Assembly: GCA_003427395.1 (NCBI GenBank)
Contig: BFEA01000391.1
Location: forward strand, 1,110,493-1,140,735
DNA length: 30,243 bases
Direction of reading: 5' to 3'
DNA from: Chara braunii
Taxonomy: Eukaryota > Streptophyta > Charophyceae > Charales > Characeae
Positions 1 through 9,965 of the stretch are shown here, piece after piece. Under the pieces are notes generated by a model, which saw nothing but the letters and a program-made list of their open reading frames with translations, did not search any database and was not told the origin of the DNA. Within the stretch, counting starts at the first letter, position 1. Every line of letters begins with the position of its first letter. The position numbers and the translations under genes are program-made.

Positions 1-46
<46 letters not shown>
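1..46. repeat. (GA)n microsatellite
   Basis: Pure GA dinucleotide repeat at the window edge, degrading into purine-rich sequence after base 46. It probably continues to the left of the window. Confidence 0.97.
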
Positions 47-52
<6 letters not shown>

Positions 53-414
53 AGGGAAGACATACGTAAGTAAAGGAGAAGGGAAAGGAAGGAGATAACT
101 AATGCATGAAAAAGGAAGTTTGTAAGGAAAAAAGAGTCAGAAGCAAGAGGAGGAAGACGATGACTGGTTAGTTTCATGCGCAGGGGCCCATTCTCGCTCA
201 GATGCCTCTGATAAGAGGCACGCCAACGCAGGAGGAGTCAACGTACAAGACAATAATTTGAAAGGGAGGAAGTGAGAGTAAGAAAAGGAGAGAGAGGTGA
301 GGCGGAAGCGTAATGACACGTCTGGAAACAGTCTTCCGGTCGGCAACCATGGTGAGTTCTCCATTCTCGCTCAAAGTCATCTTAGGTTGATCGTTTGCCT
401 GCTCTCATATTTGA
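47..414. other. purine-rich spacer, no gene seen
   Basis: The plus strand is A/G-rich. The only open frames are minus-strand mirror images of this purine bias (Ser/Leu/Pro-rich) and show no domain. I see no promoter or RNA gene. Confidence 0.5.
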
Positions 415-728
415 AGAAAGGATCATACTAGAAGTCAGGCACTTTGGTTTGTTCTAGTGGAGAGATCGTTGTTGGCATTCAGTCTAGACACTGTCGAATG
501 GGCCACAATTCTTTCAAAAGCCATCAAGTCGGCTGCTATCGATATTCCTTGGCTCTTGAACTTATTCGCTCGAAAGGCAATGGTGTACTATTATCGTTTT
601 AAGGGGTGATGACAACAAAGTTCACTGGTTTTTCACGGGATCACGCAGGAACGCTGACATTAACAAACTCTGGTTCATGAGCACGAATTACCTACAAGGA
701 ACTGTTATGTTTAACAAGCGGTTGATAG
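415..728 (+). pseudogene. two adjoining short open frames of unknown family
   Basis: A stop-free frame runs 415-606 (64 codons, including the segment DTVEWATILSKAIKSAAIDI) and ends at TGA 607. A second frame, one base out of register, runs from about 602 to TAA near 728 and includes DNKVHWFFTG and NKLWFMSTNYLQGTVMF. Both have protein-like amino-acid mixtures rather than low-complexity sequence, and they abut, which suggests one coding segment broken by a single frameshift or two exons of one gene. I do not recognise the family, neither frame has a convincing start codon, and no flanking splice signals stand out. Chance open reading is a serious alternative. Confidence 0.22.
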
Positions 729-1287
729 GTATTTAACTTTAAAACTTCTTTATTTCGCTTGTGAGATGAAGAGCACTGAGGTACGTCATGTGAAGCGTCA
801 CTGCTCCCATCCGCTGTGAAGTTACTGGATGGTGAAAATTTCGCAGATTACTTTTCTCTCTCTCCTCAATCACGAATTGGCTAGAGAAACTTCAAGCTCA
901 CAATCTTTGAAGTTGTTGTCGAGGAAGGGACAACACCCCCAAGGCCTCGGCCTTCCGTGTTAAAAAGGGGGTGCAGCGATCTGTTTGGTTGTTAGGTTGT
1001 GCTAAAACGTTTTTATTGCTTTTTTATGTATTTTGTGACAAAGAATATTTGTTTACTGTTTTTGTTTTCTGATGATTAAGTTTGCTGCAGCAACTTTCCG
1101 TAATATTATTTGTTAATCCGTTTTAAGCAAACCGACCCCTAGTCGCTAAGAGGGGGGTATCAGTCCATATTCCAAATCTACATGCCAAGCCTATTTGTTT
1201 TTTTCCTATGTAAGTTTTCTGCTTTTTGAATATACGGAGGAGGACTTTGATCTCGTTTATAAGTGATAGGAAAGCAACTCTCACTCC
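729..1287. other. spacer, no gene seen
   Basis: Mixed-composition sequence with T-rich runs around 1000-1080. No long frame, RNA gene or repeat relation to the rest of the window was found. Confidence 0.4.
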
Positions 1288-1405
1288 TCGCTCGCCGTTG
1301 AGGACCCCCGAAGCAGGCACAGTGGGTGATAGACACTGTTGTCTCGGGCCTCAGCGGACAACATGCATTTTCCTCCCCGGGTTTCCTCACAACAGATCAA
1401 CCACC
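1288..1405 (-). pseudogene. LINE ORF 3'-end relic (second copy)
   Basis: This stretch matches 5072-5190 along about 110 bases, sharing GAGGACCCC, GAAGCAGGC, GACACTGTTG and CGGGC blocks with scattered substitutions. In the 5-kb copy it is the last part of a minus-strand LINE reading frame, downstream of its zinc-binding region. Read on the minus strand here, the same frame gives a related peptide (TTVSITHCACFGGPQR here, ATVSVTRCACFRGPQR there). It is therefore probably the 3' end of a second, strongly truncated insertion of the same LINE family. The alternative is that both are copies of another repeat that donated this piece. Confidence 0.5.
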
Positions 1406-1432
1406 AGATTGGGTGGAGTATGACCAACCTGA

Positions 1433-2973
1433 TCGGAGTGTGGAGAGAACCGTTTCTCAGAATCGTTGGAAGTTTTTTCTGCGATTTGGAGTCTGGTTAT
1501 GGACGTTTATACAGGAGACCTTTGGAGTTGTGACGCCCAATACGGTGGACCACAAGTATAGAGGTACGTGGACACATTTTTTTACATGGCCTCTGAGGAG
1601 GTCCGAGTGTTTTTTGGTGTCTATGTCCACCACCACTAGCCTGACGTGAGCCATACGCTTAGAGTCTTGTTTGTTCAGGCAGAGAGTATCAAAGTGGAGG
1701 ATAGAGGGGACACAGGTGCGATCAGATCCCTTGAGACCCGTCTTACGTTTGGGGGACCCTTCTCGTATCCAGATCATCCTCTGCGAGTTACATTCCCTCT
1801 TCTCGTGGTAGAGGAGGTCTGGGGATTGCATCGTCTGACGGAGGCATACCATGTCGAACACGCGTTAGAGGAGTTAGCTCGAGGGTCAGCTGATTGCCTG
1901 TGGATAGAGTACACTCAACTGATAGTTGGACCTCTCACCGCTGAGGGCGGAGTGCAGCTGATAGAGTTGATCCGATCGTTGGCACCTTCCCACACCTTTA
2001 GGTTAGGTTGTCTGGATCAACAATTGGAGTTCTACCTCACTTTTGAGAGAGAGCTACGGATAGGGTTAGAGTATTTAGCAGGTGTGAGTCATCTCCTCAA
2101 CGAGAGTGTTTGGGTATCTTCACCCCTTAGCTTGGCGTATGAGGCAGAGGAACAATATCGTAGGATATATGCTCGCCGGGACGATTGAGGGGAGTACGTA
2201 CGGGAGCGATACATCCTGCAGTGGGGAGTTCAGCGAGATTGGCCTAAACCAAGACCAGGGATGGGTTGACCAGGCCGAGGATTGGGTAGATCAGGGAGAG
2301 GACTGGGGAGATCATTTTATGATACAGGCAGACTAGGGAGACGACATGGATGGTTGGGGCCATCTGCCTTTAGCACAAGGTTAGGAGCACATTCCTTGGG
2401 GAGGTGTGGACAAGATAGACGAGGATGACGAGGGTGGATATGAGAGCATGATGGATGGGGGGACAGTCCATTGGCCTAGGATTGGAGTGGATTTCCGAGT
2501 CTGACTCTATAGCACGTGAGGCACACGTGACCAGATTAGATTCTCTTAGTCAGTTGGCCTGATTCATATGCTCTATTCTGATCCGATAGAGCTTCTACTC
2601 GACTGCCGCTACCTTGGTAACTGTCTGCATGACGCCAGACTAGTGCATGGGCCTATGTTCGATGGGGTCGACCGGGGCTAGGAGGCCGTTCAGACTATGC
2701 GCGTTCACGAGGAACAACCCGAGCGGGGGACCGTCACGATCCAGGGGATGACCGATTTTAGGAGGACAACGCTGTAACTGACTAAGTATGCCTACGAGTT
2801 GCACGGAACTGAACAAGCTCGAGGGGCTGGGCTGGCGAGGTCGTTGTGCGGACTTCCTTGTGCTCCATGTTACGTTGGAAACGAAAGGGATGCTCGCACG
2901 GGGGAGAGAAGTCCGGTGCCCAACGGAGAAGAAGAGACAATGGCTGAAAGGAAGAGCAAAAGGGTGTGACCAA
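1433..2973 (+). pseudogene. decayed ~500-codon reading frame, family unknown
   Basis: One frame (opening after TGA 1430; ATG at 1499) can be read to TGA 2186 with only TAG 1559 and TAG 1637 inside. A +1 shift then leads into a second frame readable to TGA near 2968, interrupted by TAG, TGA and TAA codons. The first part has a normal globular composition (for example YPDHPLRVTFPLLVVEEVWG). Around 2230-2330 it becomes acidic with repeated WVDQ/EDWGD blocks, and the end is Glu/Lys/Arg-rich. Most internal stops are what a single C-to-T change would make from CAG, CAA or CGA. I recognise no domain. It is most likely an old transposon ORF or dead gene. The longest uninterrupted piece is 1640-2185 (about 180 codons). 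Confidence 0.45.
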
Positions 2974-5056
2974 GGAGAATGTCTGAGCATACACGAGCAG
3001 GGCTGCACGAGACTCGTGAGAGTGAGAGCCTAGGTGAGGAAGAGGAAAGTGAGAGAGCGTAAACAAAAACAGAAATAACCTAGCCATGATGTCGACCAGA
3101 TTCAAGCTGATCACGTGGCGAGGTAAGGGCCTCTTGATGGGATAGCGTGAGACGTGGGGAGGGCCAGTCCGCAGTGATGAGAGATGGAAAAAGAGAGAAG
3201 GAAGAGTAAGTGAGCGAGGAAGCAGCGCAAGAAAAGGAGAACAACTTGGTGGCAGAGACATGAACCTGGCCGCAAGAGCACCCAGGTACATGCTAAATGA
3301 GGCACACGACTACGTAGCAAGTGTCTGGGCGAGCAAGCCGAGTACAGACGAGTGACTGAGGTTGCTCGAGTGAGAGTATTTGAGCACCCACCAGCGTGCG
3401 CGACCAGACTAACGCGTACCATCCTACACTACCTGACAGTTGTAACACCCGCGTTTACGTGGGTAGAGTTCAGCATGATGCGAGTGAGGAAAACATGAGA
3501 GAGAGAGAGGAGCGGGAAGTATAAGTGACAGAAAGGAGCGAAGGAAGTAAAATGGGGTATTAAAAAGTGTATCTATTAACGTGTGAGAGGAAAGTGAAGG
3601 ACGACGAAGCCTGTAACAGCGGATAGGTGAGCTGGCATATGGAACAGAGTGCAAGAGAGGAACCGAGTGCTTGAAAGGGAGAGAGAAAAAGAAAGTCAAG
3701 AGGAAGAGTAGACAAATCCGTGTACACAAAAAAGGAAGTGAGACAGTGAGAGATGACAGAGGAGACAATGCGTGAGAGGAGGAGCACCCAGATGAGCAAA
3801 AGACTCAAACTGGCTGGAAAATCAAAGTAACTGAGATTGAGTGCAAATATGGGAGAGATCGAGTGAGGGGTTCCCAGCAGAAACCGCTCTTTATCTTCAT
3901 CAGTTAAGAATAACTTTTAGACACATCTTCGCTTCCAGAGAGAGTATGGGAACAACGCTAAGCGACTTGTCTTCATTGAGCATAGTAATCTGTCTTCCTG
4001 ACCATCGAAGGAGATCTGAAACAGGTATTTATTACTGAATGTCAATATTGCGAGTGTTCAAAGCCAACCAGACGAAACCGGGGTCAAAGTTAACAGTCCA
4101 TGGATTGTTAATCTTCGAATCAAGCTCTACAAAAATATTCTGTGACAGGTTGCGGAGCCGCAACTACGAGGGGAAACTTGGATATATTCTCTATTTATCT
4201 GAACCTCCCCTTCTCGAGCTCATTCCCACGTTTGAAGTCGACCTGGGTTCCAAAGTTGTTGCTTGATTTTGGGGTCGAGGTGTGTGTATGTGAAATGGAC
4301 CCGGATTACGTCGATAGAAACAGGCTGCATATGAGAAAAGGGGTCGTTAGTAAGCTAAAGTGATAATTTTGCTCAGAGACCCTTTACTACAAATGAGTGC
4401 TTGTTGGTGGCTACATATCAAAAAGTGAAATTTGACTTTGTCTGTGTCCGATGGATCTGGTATGAAATGGAAGATTCAAATTTCTGTGTGGATGAGTTGC
4501 AGTTGTCAGTTTAGCAACAGCTTAGATCGGACACTTGGAACATGAACTTCTAACCGATCTTGAAAAGGGGAAAACGGGGATACTGACGTTGGTCTAGCCA
4601 GTTCATATTGAAGTCTCTTCTCCTCAACTACGTAGCCAGTGATGGGTGAATAACTTCTTAAACTAAAGAGAGACACATGAAGGACAGGATGGGAACAATC
4701 GAGTTGGCAAAGCAATAGCAGGGGAATTGGTTGAGTCTGTCCATCTACATGTCCATTTGTACCAAATCTCATGTTTGTTCAACTGTGTTTGATCTTCTCC
4801 TGGATCACGCCTAACTACTTATACATTCTTATAATTTAAAGAGATTTTGTGTTCATTGTTGCTCTAGCAAATAATGAATATATTTGAGTCAGCCTGAGAT
4901 TTTACAGGGACAGTACCGAAGTCGGCCTGATTTCTGGTTCCAGTTTGAAAAGTTTTATGCATTCGTTCCTTGTTTACTTCATTTCCACTGTTTATACCAT
5001 CGAGCTAAAAAGGGTTTTTACTCGGTTTGAGTCAGGACTTGACAGGCAAAACTTCA
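2974..5056. other. no recognisable gene; purine-rich then mixed sequence
   Basis: From about 3000 to 3800 the plus strand is G/A-rich, which produces long but hydrophobic, Leu/Ser-rich minus-strand frames (for example 2782-3291 and 3424-3768) that I treat as artefacts. From 3840 to 4360 there are several 65-75-codon plus-strand frames without recognisable motifs. From 4800 to 5050 the sequence is AT-rich and would be the 3' flank of the minus-strand LINE relic. Confidence 0.4.
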
Positions 5057-6486
5057 AATCACTTCCCTATCGGTCGCTGAGGACCCCTGAAGCAGGCGCA
5101 GCGGGTGACAGACACTGTTGCCCCGGGCTTCCGCAGACCAACAGGTGTCACCCTCCCAAGGTCTCCCGACAACGGCACCTCGCGACACCATGTCCAGGAC
5201 TGCTGCGGTTGGCATCCTGTGCACAGGTGTGAAAGGCCCTCTGTCTATGCAGAACAATACAGACAGGCCTGCTCCGTGTGGGGTGATCTTTCAGATAGCC
5301 ACTGGCGTGTAGGAATAGCCAGTAACAAATTAAGCCAGAGGAGGCGTGCGTGTGTCTGGTTTGGGAGGCTTTCCTCGATGAAGCCTCCATCCAGCACCTC
5401 TGCTGTTCTTGCTCCAGACAGTTCTTCCCCGCCAGGGACGCCACATTTCCCCAGCCATTGGTACATGCGGTGAAAGTGTCCTATAAATCATCTTTGTTGA
5501 AACCAGGTGGAGCCTCTGGGGTTTTCGCAAATTGTTCCTTGCTCTCCATACCCAGACGGAAGGATCTGTGACCATGTGAAGGGGGCGGGTGTCCAAGTGG
5601 AACGGTCTGTATTTCTGATGTCGGGGCCCCACTCTATCTTTGAGAATAACCACCGGCCGAATCATGTCTGGCTGTACCAGGCCGTTCTGACTCGGGTCTT
5701 GTTGGAGGAATTGGCGATGTCGTGGATCAGAATTGGCGATGTCGTGGATCAGAATTGGCAATGCTGTGGATCGGAATTGGCAATGCTGTGGATCTTCCTG
5801 CTACACCGACCACGCTGTGACCTTCAGCGAGGCATCCCTCAGGCTCCCCTCAAGCCTGAACACCGTGTGAGGGTCTGGGTCCGTCCTCAGTGCTACCCAC
5901 TCTCCCCTGTAATGTCTCCGTTGTGTGAGGGGCAGCACCCAGTCCAGAGGAATAGCCTTCTTGATACTCCACAGTCTATCCAATTTGGCCTCGTTCCTCC
6001 AATCATTAATCTCTTGATCCCACAGATCTGCCACTCTCCAGATTCCTGCCTTAAGCCATGCACGGCCAAATTCACCATTTTCCCCTTTCCACAAGAAAGG
6101 ATCTCCACTTTGTTGCTTGATCAGTGGGTTGCCGAACAGTGGTTGCTGGAGCATTCGCTCAGTGGATCTGGGCGGGAGGAGCTGCAAAGGAGCCAACTGT
6201 CTCCACTGGCATAATGTGGGTGTTCACAGCGCACCTCGCTTCAGATTCTGCAGAATGCTTGGCTGCAACAACACCACCGCTTCGTCTGCGGGATCCAGAC
6301 GCGTGGCATCCGCCATAGCCTGCAGAGTAACGATCTTCCACGGTCCTTTGGCGACTCAGCATGTATTTCTTCAATTATGTATTTTTGTTGCTGAGTTGTT
6401 TGTCTGGTCCTTTTTCGGGTTTGTCCATAGTGAGGACCCTGCTGCTTCAGCAGGGCTGCCTGGACGTCCGGTAGGGATCCAGGCAA
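5057..6486 (-). pseudogene. non-LTR (LINE) retrotransposon ORF2, C-terminal part, broken
   Basis: Read on the minus strand, one frame from about 6355 to 5330 is interrupted only by a TGA near 6233 and a TAG at 5801-5803. It carries the post-RT region typical of LINE ORF2 proteins: KGPWKIVTLQAMADATRLDP, then PLFGNPLI, WKGENGEFGRAWLKAGIW and VADLWD. Frameshifts then lead into RLLWLNLLLAIPTRQWL, CLYC and LSHLCTGC, which has the C-x2-C ... H-x2-C layout of the reverse-transcriptase zinc-binding domain (zf-RVT). The catalytic RT core is absent, so this is a 5'-truncated copy, as LINE insertions usually are, now inactive through stops and frameshifts. Bases 6360-6486 carry a further out-of-frame coding-like stretch. 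It ends next to the host gene's upstream region and is unrelated to it in function. Confidence 0.75.
5708..5795. repeat. 22-bp minisatellite, 4 copies
   Basis: Four head-to-tail copies of a 22-bp unit (GAATTGGCRATGYYGTGGATC plus one variable base). The first two are identical and the last two nearly so. It lies inside the LINE coding relic. The three extra copies add 66 bp, a multiple of three, so the LINE frame is kept across it. Confidence 0.9.
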
Positions 6487-6917
6487 GCCGTGTTGACTAG
6501 GCCACTAGGCCAGGACAGGACTTGGTCCTGCGATCTGGGCCACTGATGGGACTCCAGATCTGACGGCCCTGATAGCAGGCTGTGGACTGCCCAGCCAGGC
6601 CCAGCGTTATAAAGCTGGGCCAGCCCTCAGAATCAGCACATTCAGGCATTCGCCAGTTTGAGCGTCACGCTGCTGGAGCAGCAGTAGCTTTCCAGGCACT
6701 GCGTTAGATTTCAGTGCGTTGCGCTAGAGTAGAGTAGCGGAGTAGGAGGTAGAGCGAGGGGAGGGTGGAGATTGGCGGCCATAGCCACAGGGTGCAGTGT
6801 ACTTACCTGGGCGCCGTATCTGGGTCTTCCTCCAGCGACCTGCATCAGAGAGACATCACCTCGGATGGTTAGTTCGTGGCTGCAGCACTTCATCAGGTGA
6901 GAGAGGGAGAGGAGATT
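6487..6917. other. GC-rich region with short palindromes, possible promoter/LTR-like sequence
   Basis: This stretch is rich in short inverted repeats (for example CTGCTGCTTCAGCAG at 6448-6462 and GCTGCTGGAGCAGC near 6670) and holds the TATA palindrome listed separately. No convincing ORF. It could be the regulatory end of a mobile element or of an unseen transcript. Confidence 0.3.
6598..6621 (+). promoter_or_regulatory. TATA-box-like motif inside a perfect 8-bp palindrome
   Basis: GGCCCAGC (6598-6605), GTTATAAA (6606-6613), GCTGGGCC (6614-6621). The two arms are exact reverse complements and the loop is a TATA box. About 30 bases downstream would place a start site near 6640. No ORF clearly follows, so the transcript it might drive is unknown. 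Confidence 0.3.
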
Positions 6918-6961
6918 GTCTCTTCTTCTTCTTCTTCTTCTTCTTCTTCTTCTTCTTCTTC

Positions 6962-6999
<38 letters not shown>

Positions 7000-7021
7000 C
7001 GAGCAAGCGAGCGAGCGAGCG

Positions 7022-7087
<66 letters not shown>
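6918..7087. repeat. compound microsatellite (TTC)n-(CA)n-(GAGC)n-(GA)n
   Basis: Four simple repeats follow each other without spacer: TTC to about 6961, CA 6965-6996, GAGC-type to about 7023, then GA to 7087. Poly-Ser, Thr-His and Arg-Glu frames crossing it are artefacts. Confidence 0.95.
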
Positions 7088-7089
<2 letters not shown>

Positions 7090-8457
7090 TACAGGCGGAG
7101 GCTATTTTGGGGCTATGGTGCCCAGCATCTGATTCGACATTGCAGAGGCAGACATTCACTGGACACTTGACAGGGAGTCCATTTTTGGACAGCTGCTTTC
7201 GACTCCGGTCTACCCCCTCGCCTTTGTCTTCCTCCTCCTCCCTCCCTTCATCCGTGGTATTATCCCCATGTGCGTGTTCTAGGACGGACTTTTTCTTCCA
7301 GGCTTGCGGTCCCTCCCCTCTCTCTGGCATCTGTGATGATGATGGGATGAGTCGAGTCTGAGTCCTTTGAGTCAGGTCGTGATTTTGAGTCTTTCGCTGT
7401 GCTTTAGTGGCGCATTTCGTGATGTTTTTGCACACGTTTCTTTCTTGTTGATGTGCTGTGTGCCCGACTCCTTATCGTCACTTTGCTGGTCCTTTGGCTC
7501 TTCTGCATCACTCGGACCTATCGAGTATGCATGAGAGAGAGAGCTCTTTATGTCACGGGCGAACACGTCACGTGCATGCCAGCACATGTAACTATCGCCT
7601 GAGTGCGGGGGTCCATACTCCTGGTACAGGCCCGACCGTTGGCCGGGCAAGGCCGTGGCTGAAAGATGCGCCTACATCTGATAGGGGCCTGCACAATAGA
7701 TTCCAGGCCGAGCGATGGCACGTAAGCGGGCAGTTAGAGGGGCATCAGGCAGGGAAAGGCATATTTGAGGAGCAGAATGGAATTTTTCCTATTTTTTAAA
7801 TTTGGACCATGTTCGGTTTGTGCATGTCATCCTTGCGCAGGGGCCATCCCTCACTTCTGTGTATCGTTCCAGTTGTATCGGATACCTGGAAAAACTGAAT
7901 TTGCATCTGGAAGTAGGGTATAACGATCATTTCTCCGAAGAGCGACGGGAGGGGAGATTGAAACTTCGATCTCGCGCACGGGCAGTATGCCTGGCTGGGA
8001 GATTGAAACCGTCGACCAGTTGGTGTCATCCAAAAGCAGTTCTCGCTTCCCTACAAGCCGTCCGGGGAACCGGGGAGCAGAGGATAGGTGGAGGAGAAGC
8101 TTGGCCAGAAAGCGGATAATCTCATATGAGAGTTCAGAGAGGAGATGATGGAAATACATACCCTGCACCTCCTCCTTTGACGAGCAAGACCGGAGGTTGT
8201 TCATAGGAAACAGTATTGTTTTACACATTCTATCTAATACACAAAGTGGGCATTATCTCAAAGACGGAACTCATTGGTTTGATGGATTGAATTTAATGAG
8301 GGCAGAAAGGTACAGGTTAACGGTTGGGCGTCAGCGGACTTAACGGTCCAACGAACCGAAGACGTGGTCGCTCAGCAGAGGTCGCAGTAGGAGGGGAAAG
8401 GGCTGACAAACAATTATTCTGAGGAAAACGTTCGCTGAAGCAAGTTTAAGGCCAAGA
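7088..8457. other. upstream/5' region of the TM9SF exon, no other gene seen
   Basis: Mixed-composition sequence with no recognisable coding frame. The last part, after the in-frame stop at 8404-8406, would be the 5' untranslated leader of the downstream gene. No clear TATA box was found within 150 bases of the start codon. A GGGAGATTGAAAC motif occurs twice (near 7951 and 7998). Confidence 0.4.
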
Positions 8458-8648
8458 ATGGCGCGAAAGCAAAATCGAGAGGAATCAGGGAAGATGGGGT
8501 ACAAAATAAGTTATCGCTGCGCAGCCCTTTTGGCCTATCTCCTGATGTTCCGTAGGAATGCCGCAGTTGCGTCAGGCGATCATAAGTACTCTCTGCAAGA
8601 CGATGTACCACTATACGTAAACAAGGTCGGCCCATTTCACAACCCAAG
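8458..8648 (+). CDS. transmembrane 9 superfamily (nonaspanin/EMP70) protein, first coding exon
   Basis: The exon encodes 63 codons plus two bases. Residues about 20-33 are hydrophobic (CAALLAYLLMF) and read as a signal peptide, possibly from the second Met at 8494. The mature N-terminus then reads DHKYSLQDDVPLYVNKVGPF followed by HNP, the hallmark start of plant-type TM9SF proteins, which normally continues SETYRYFDLPFC. The sequence breaks just after HNP at AAG|GTACGG, a good splice donor at 8649, leaving a phase-2 codon that could complete the expected Ser. ATG 8458 is the first Met after an in-frame TGA at 8404. Nonaspanins are nine-pass proteins of endosome/Golgi membranes involved in membrane-protein sorting. 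The remaining exons are not recognised in this window, so this is either exon 1 before a very long intron or an isolated fragment. Confidence 0.8.
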
Positions 8649-8654
8649 GTACGG
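8649..8654 (+). other. predicted 5' splice site (GTACGG)
   Basis: AAG|GTACGG falls exactly where homology to the TM9SF N-terminus stops. Continuing to translate reaches a stop within a few codons (TAG at 8659). Confidence 0.6.
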
Positions 8655-8823
8655 TTTCTAGTTCTCTCTCTAACGTCGTCTCCTCTGTCTATTCAATAGA
8701 TGGGTACATAAGGGTTCTCTCTCTCTCTCTCTCTCTCTCTGAGGCAGAAGGGTAGTCGCGGCAAGTGGATTGTCGCATGCCATGGACAGGGCGTGTATAC
8801 GTGTTGTCCTATATTGCAAGTGT

Positions 8824-8826
<3 letters not shown>

Positions 8827-8902
<76 letters not shown>

Positions 8903-9009
8903 ACACACACTCACGAATTTTCAAAGACACACACACATACACATACACACATATATAAACACTCAGATATAGAAATACACACACACGCACGCGCACACAC
9001 ACACAAACA
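8827..9009. repeat. (CT)n-(CA)n microsatellite, interrupted
   Basis: CT repeat to about 8868, then CA repeat with interruptions at 8900-8990. A shorter CT run lies at 8716-8740 in the same duplicated unit. Confidence 0.93.
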
Positions 9010-9292
9010 CAATGGCTGTGTTTCTCTCAAAGGCGCGCCTCTCTGTCTGTTTGTCTGGCACTCGAGCCCGCCCATTTGTTCTCTATTGATGAAGGAACCC
9101 CTTCTTTAATTCGCTTCCTTTTCTATGGCTCTAGCCGTATACACAAGCAGCAACTACCCTTAGGTAGTGTGCCTCTTCCACTCTCATGTCCTCTTTCTTT
9201 TCGTCGTTTTGTGCTCTGTTGTTTGTTCCCTGATCCAGTCTCGTTTCTTTTTAACGTCGTCCCCTCCGTCTCGTCTGCAAGATAGGTACATA

Positions 9293-9294
<2 letters not shown>

Positions 9295-9385
<91 letters not shown>

Positions 9386-9386
9386 N

Positions 9387-9438
<52 letters not shown>

Positions 9439-9450
9439 CACACACACACA
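9295..9450. repeat. (CT)n-(CA)n microsatellite
   Basis: CT repeat to 9352, then CA repeat to 9450 with one ambiguous base (N) at 9386. It is the counterpart of the microsatellite in the preceding duplicated unit. Confidence 0.95.
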
Positions 9451-9893
9451 GAGTCTGCGTGTGCGTATCTAGGGCCACACCTGGCTGTGCTTCTCTCATA
9501 AATGTCTCTCTCTGTCTGTTTGTCTGTCAGTCGGACGCGCCCATTTGTTCTGTATTGATAAAAGAAACCCCTTCTCTGCTTCGTTTCCTTTCCTATAGCT
9601 CTGGCCGTAGACACAAGCAGCAAGGCAGTTGCTGCATCCACTCTCGTGTCCTCTTTCTTTCTTCTCATCGTGTTTGTGCTGTATTGTCTGTTATTTCGTC
9701 TATATCTCTTCCCGCCTCTTTCTGCTACACCTGGTTCTGGAGATACTTATTTTTTGAGACTCCCAAACCTGAGGACACGTGTTCGGATCCTGCCCTGCGC
9801 CTTATCCTCGGTGGCTTGAGATCGACGGCGATGAGGACACCACATCGTAAAGAATAACAGCGATAGTGAGATTGGAAAATGAGGAAGATACCA

Positions 9894-9965
9894 ACGGGCC
9901 TAGCTCAGTTGGTACACCCATGAAACTGCTCTAATACAGGCCCAAGTTCAAACCCAGATGTAATC
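9894..9965 (+). repeat. tRNA-derived SINE head or tRNA pseudogene
   Basis: TAGCTCAGTTGG at 9901-9912 is an exact match to the pol III A box (TRGCNNAGYNGG), and GTTCAAACC at 9946-9954 is an exact match to the B box (GWTCRANNC). Their start-to-start spacing of 45 bases is that of a tRNA gene. The acceptor and T stems do not pair, so it is not a functional tRNA. Sequence continues without a clear boundary to a run of about 16 T at 10261-10278, which could be the end of a SINE transcript or a separate tract. This is the pattern expected of a tRNA-derived SINE. The family is not recognised. Confidence 0.5.

Larger units (their letters stand above)
8656..9715. repeat. diverged tandem duplication carrying CT/CA microsatellites, two units
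   Basis: Unit 1 (about 8656-9238) and unit 2 (about 9239-9715) share the same order of blocks: TAACGTCGT...GGTACATAAGG, then a CT/CA microsatellite, then a ~220-bp stretch starting at GGCTGTG and including CTGTCTGTTTGTCTG, CGCCCATTTGTTCT, AGCCGTA/GGCCGTA and ACACAAGCAGCAA. The offset is about 580 bp at the left block and about 470 bp at the right one because the microsatellites differ in length. It begins a few bases after the TM9SF splice donor. Confidence 0.75.

Noticed and set aside
2782-3768. Long hydrophobic minus-strand frames (up to 169 codons)
   Set aside because: The plus strand is purine-rich, so the minus strand gives Leu/Ser/Phe-rich open reading by composition. No domain and no start context.
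5507-6214. 235-codon plus-strand frame
   Set aside because: The opposite strand carries recognisable LINE sequence, so this is its shadow.
6797-7435. Frames encoding poly-Ser, poly-Leu, Thr-His and Arg-Glu runs
   Set aside because: They cross the compound microsatellite. Their length comes from the repeat having no stops.
8670-9668. Cys-Val, Leu-Ser and His-Thr repeat frames on both strands
   Set aside because: Produced by CT and CA microsatellites in the duplicated block.
9894-9965. Functional tRNA gene
   Set aside because: A and B boxes are perfect, but the acceptor and T stems do not pair and there is no proper anticodon arm.
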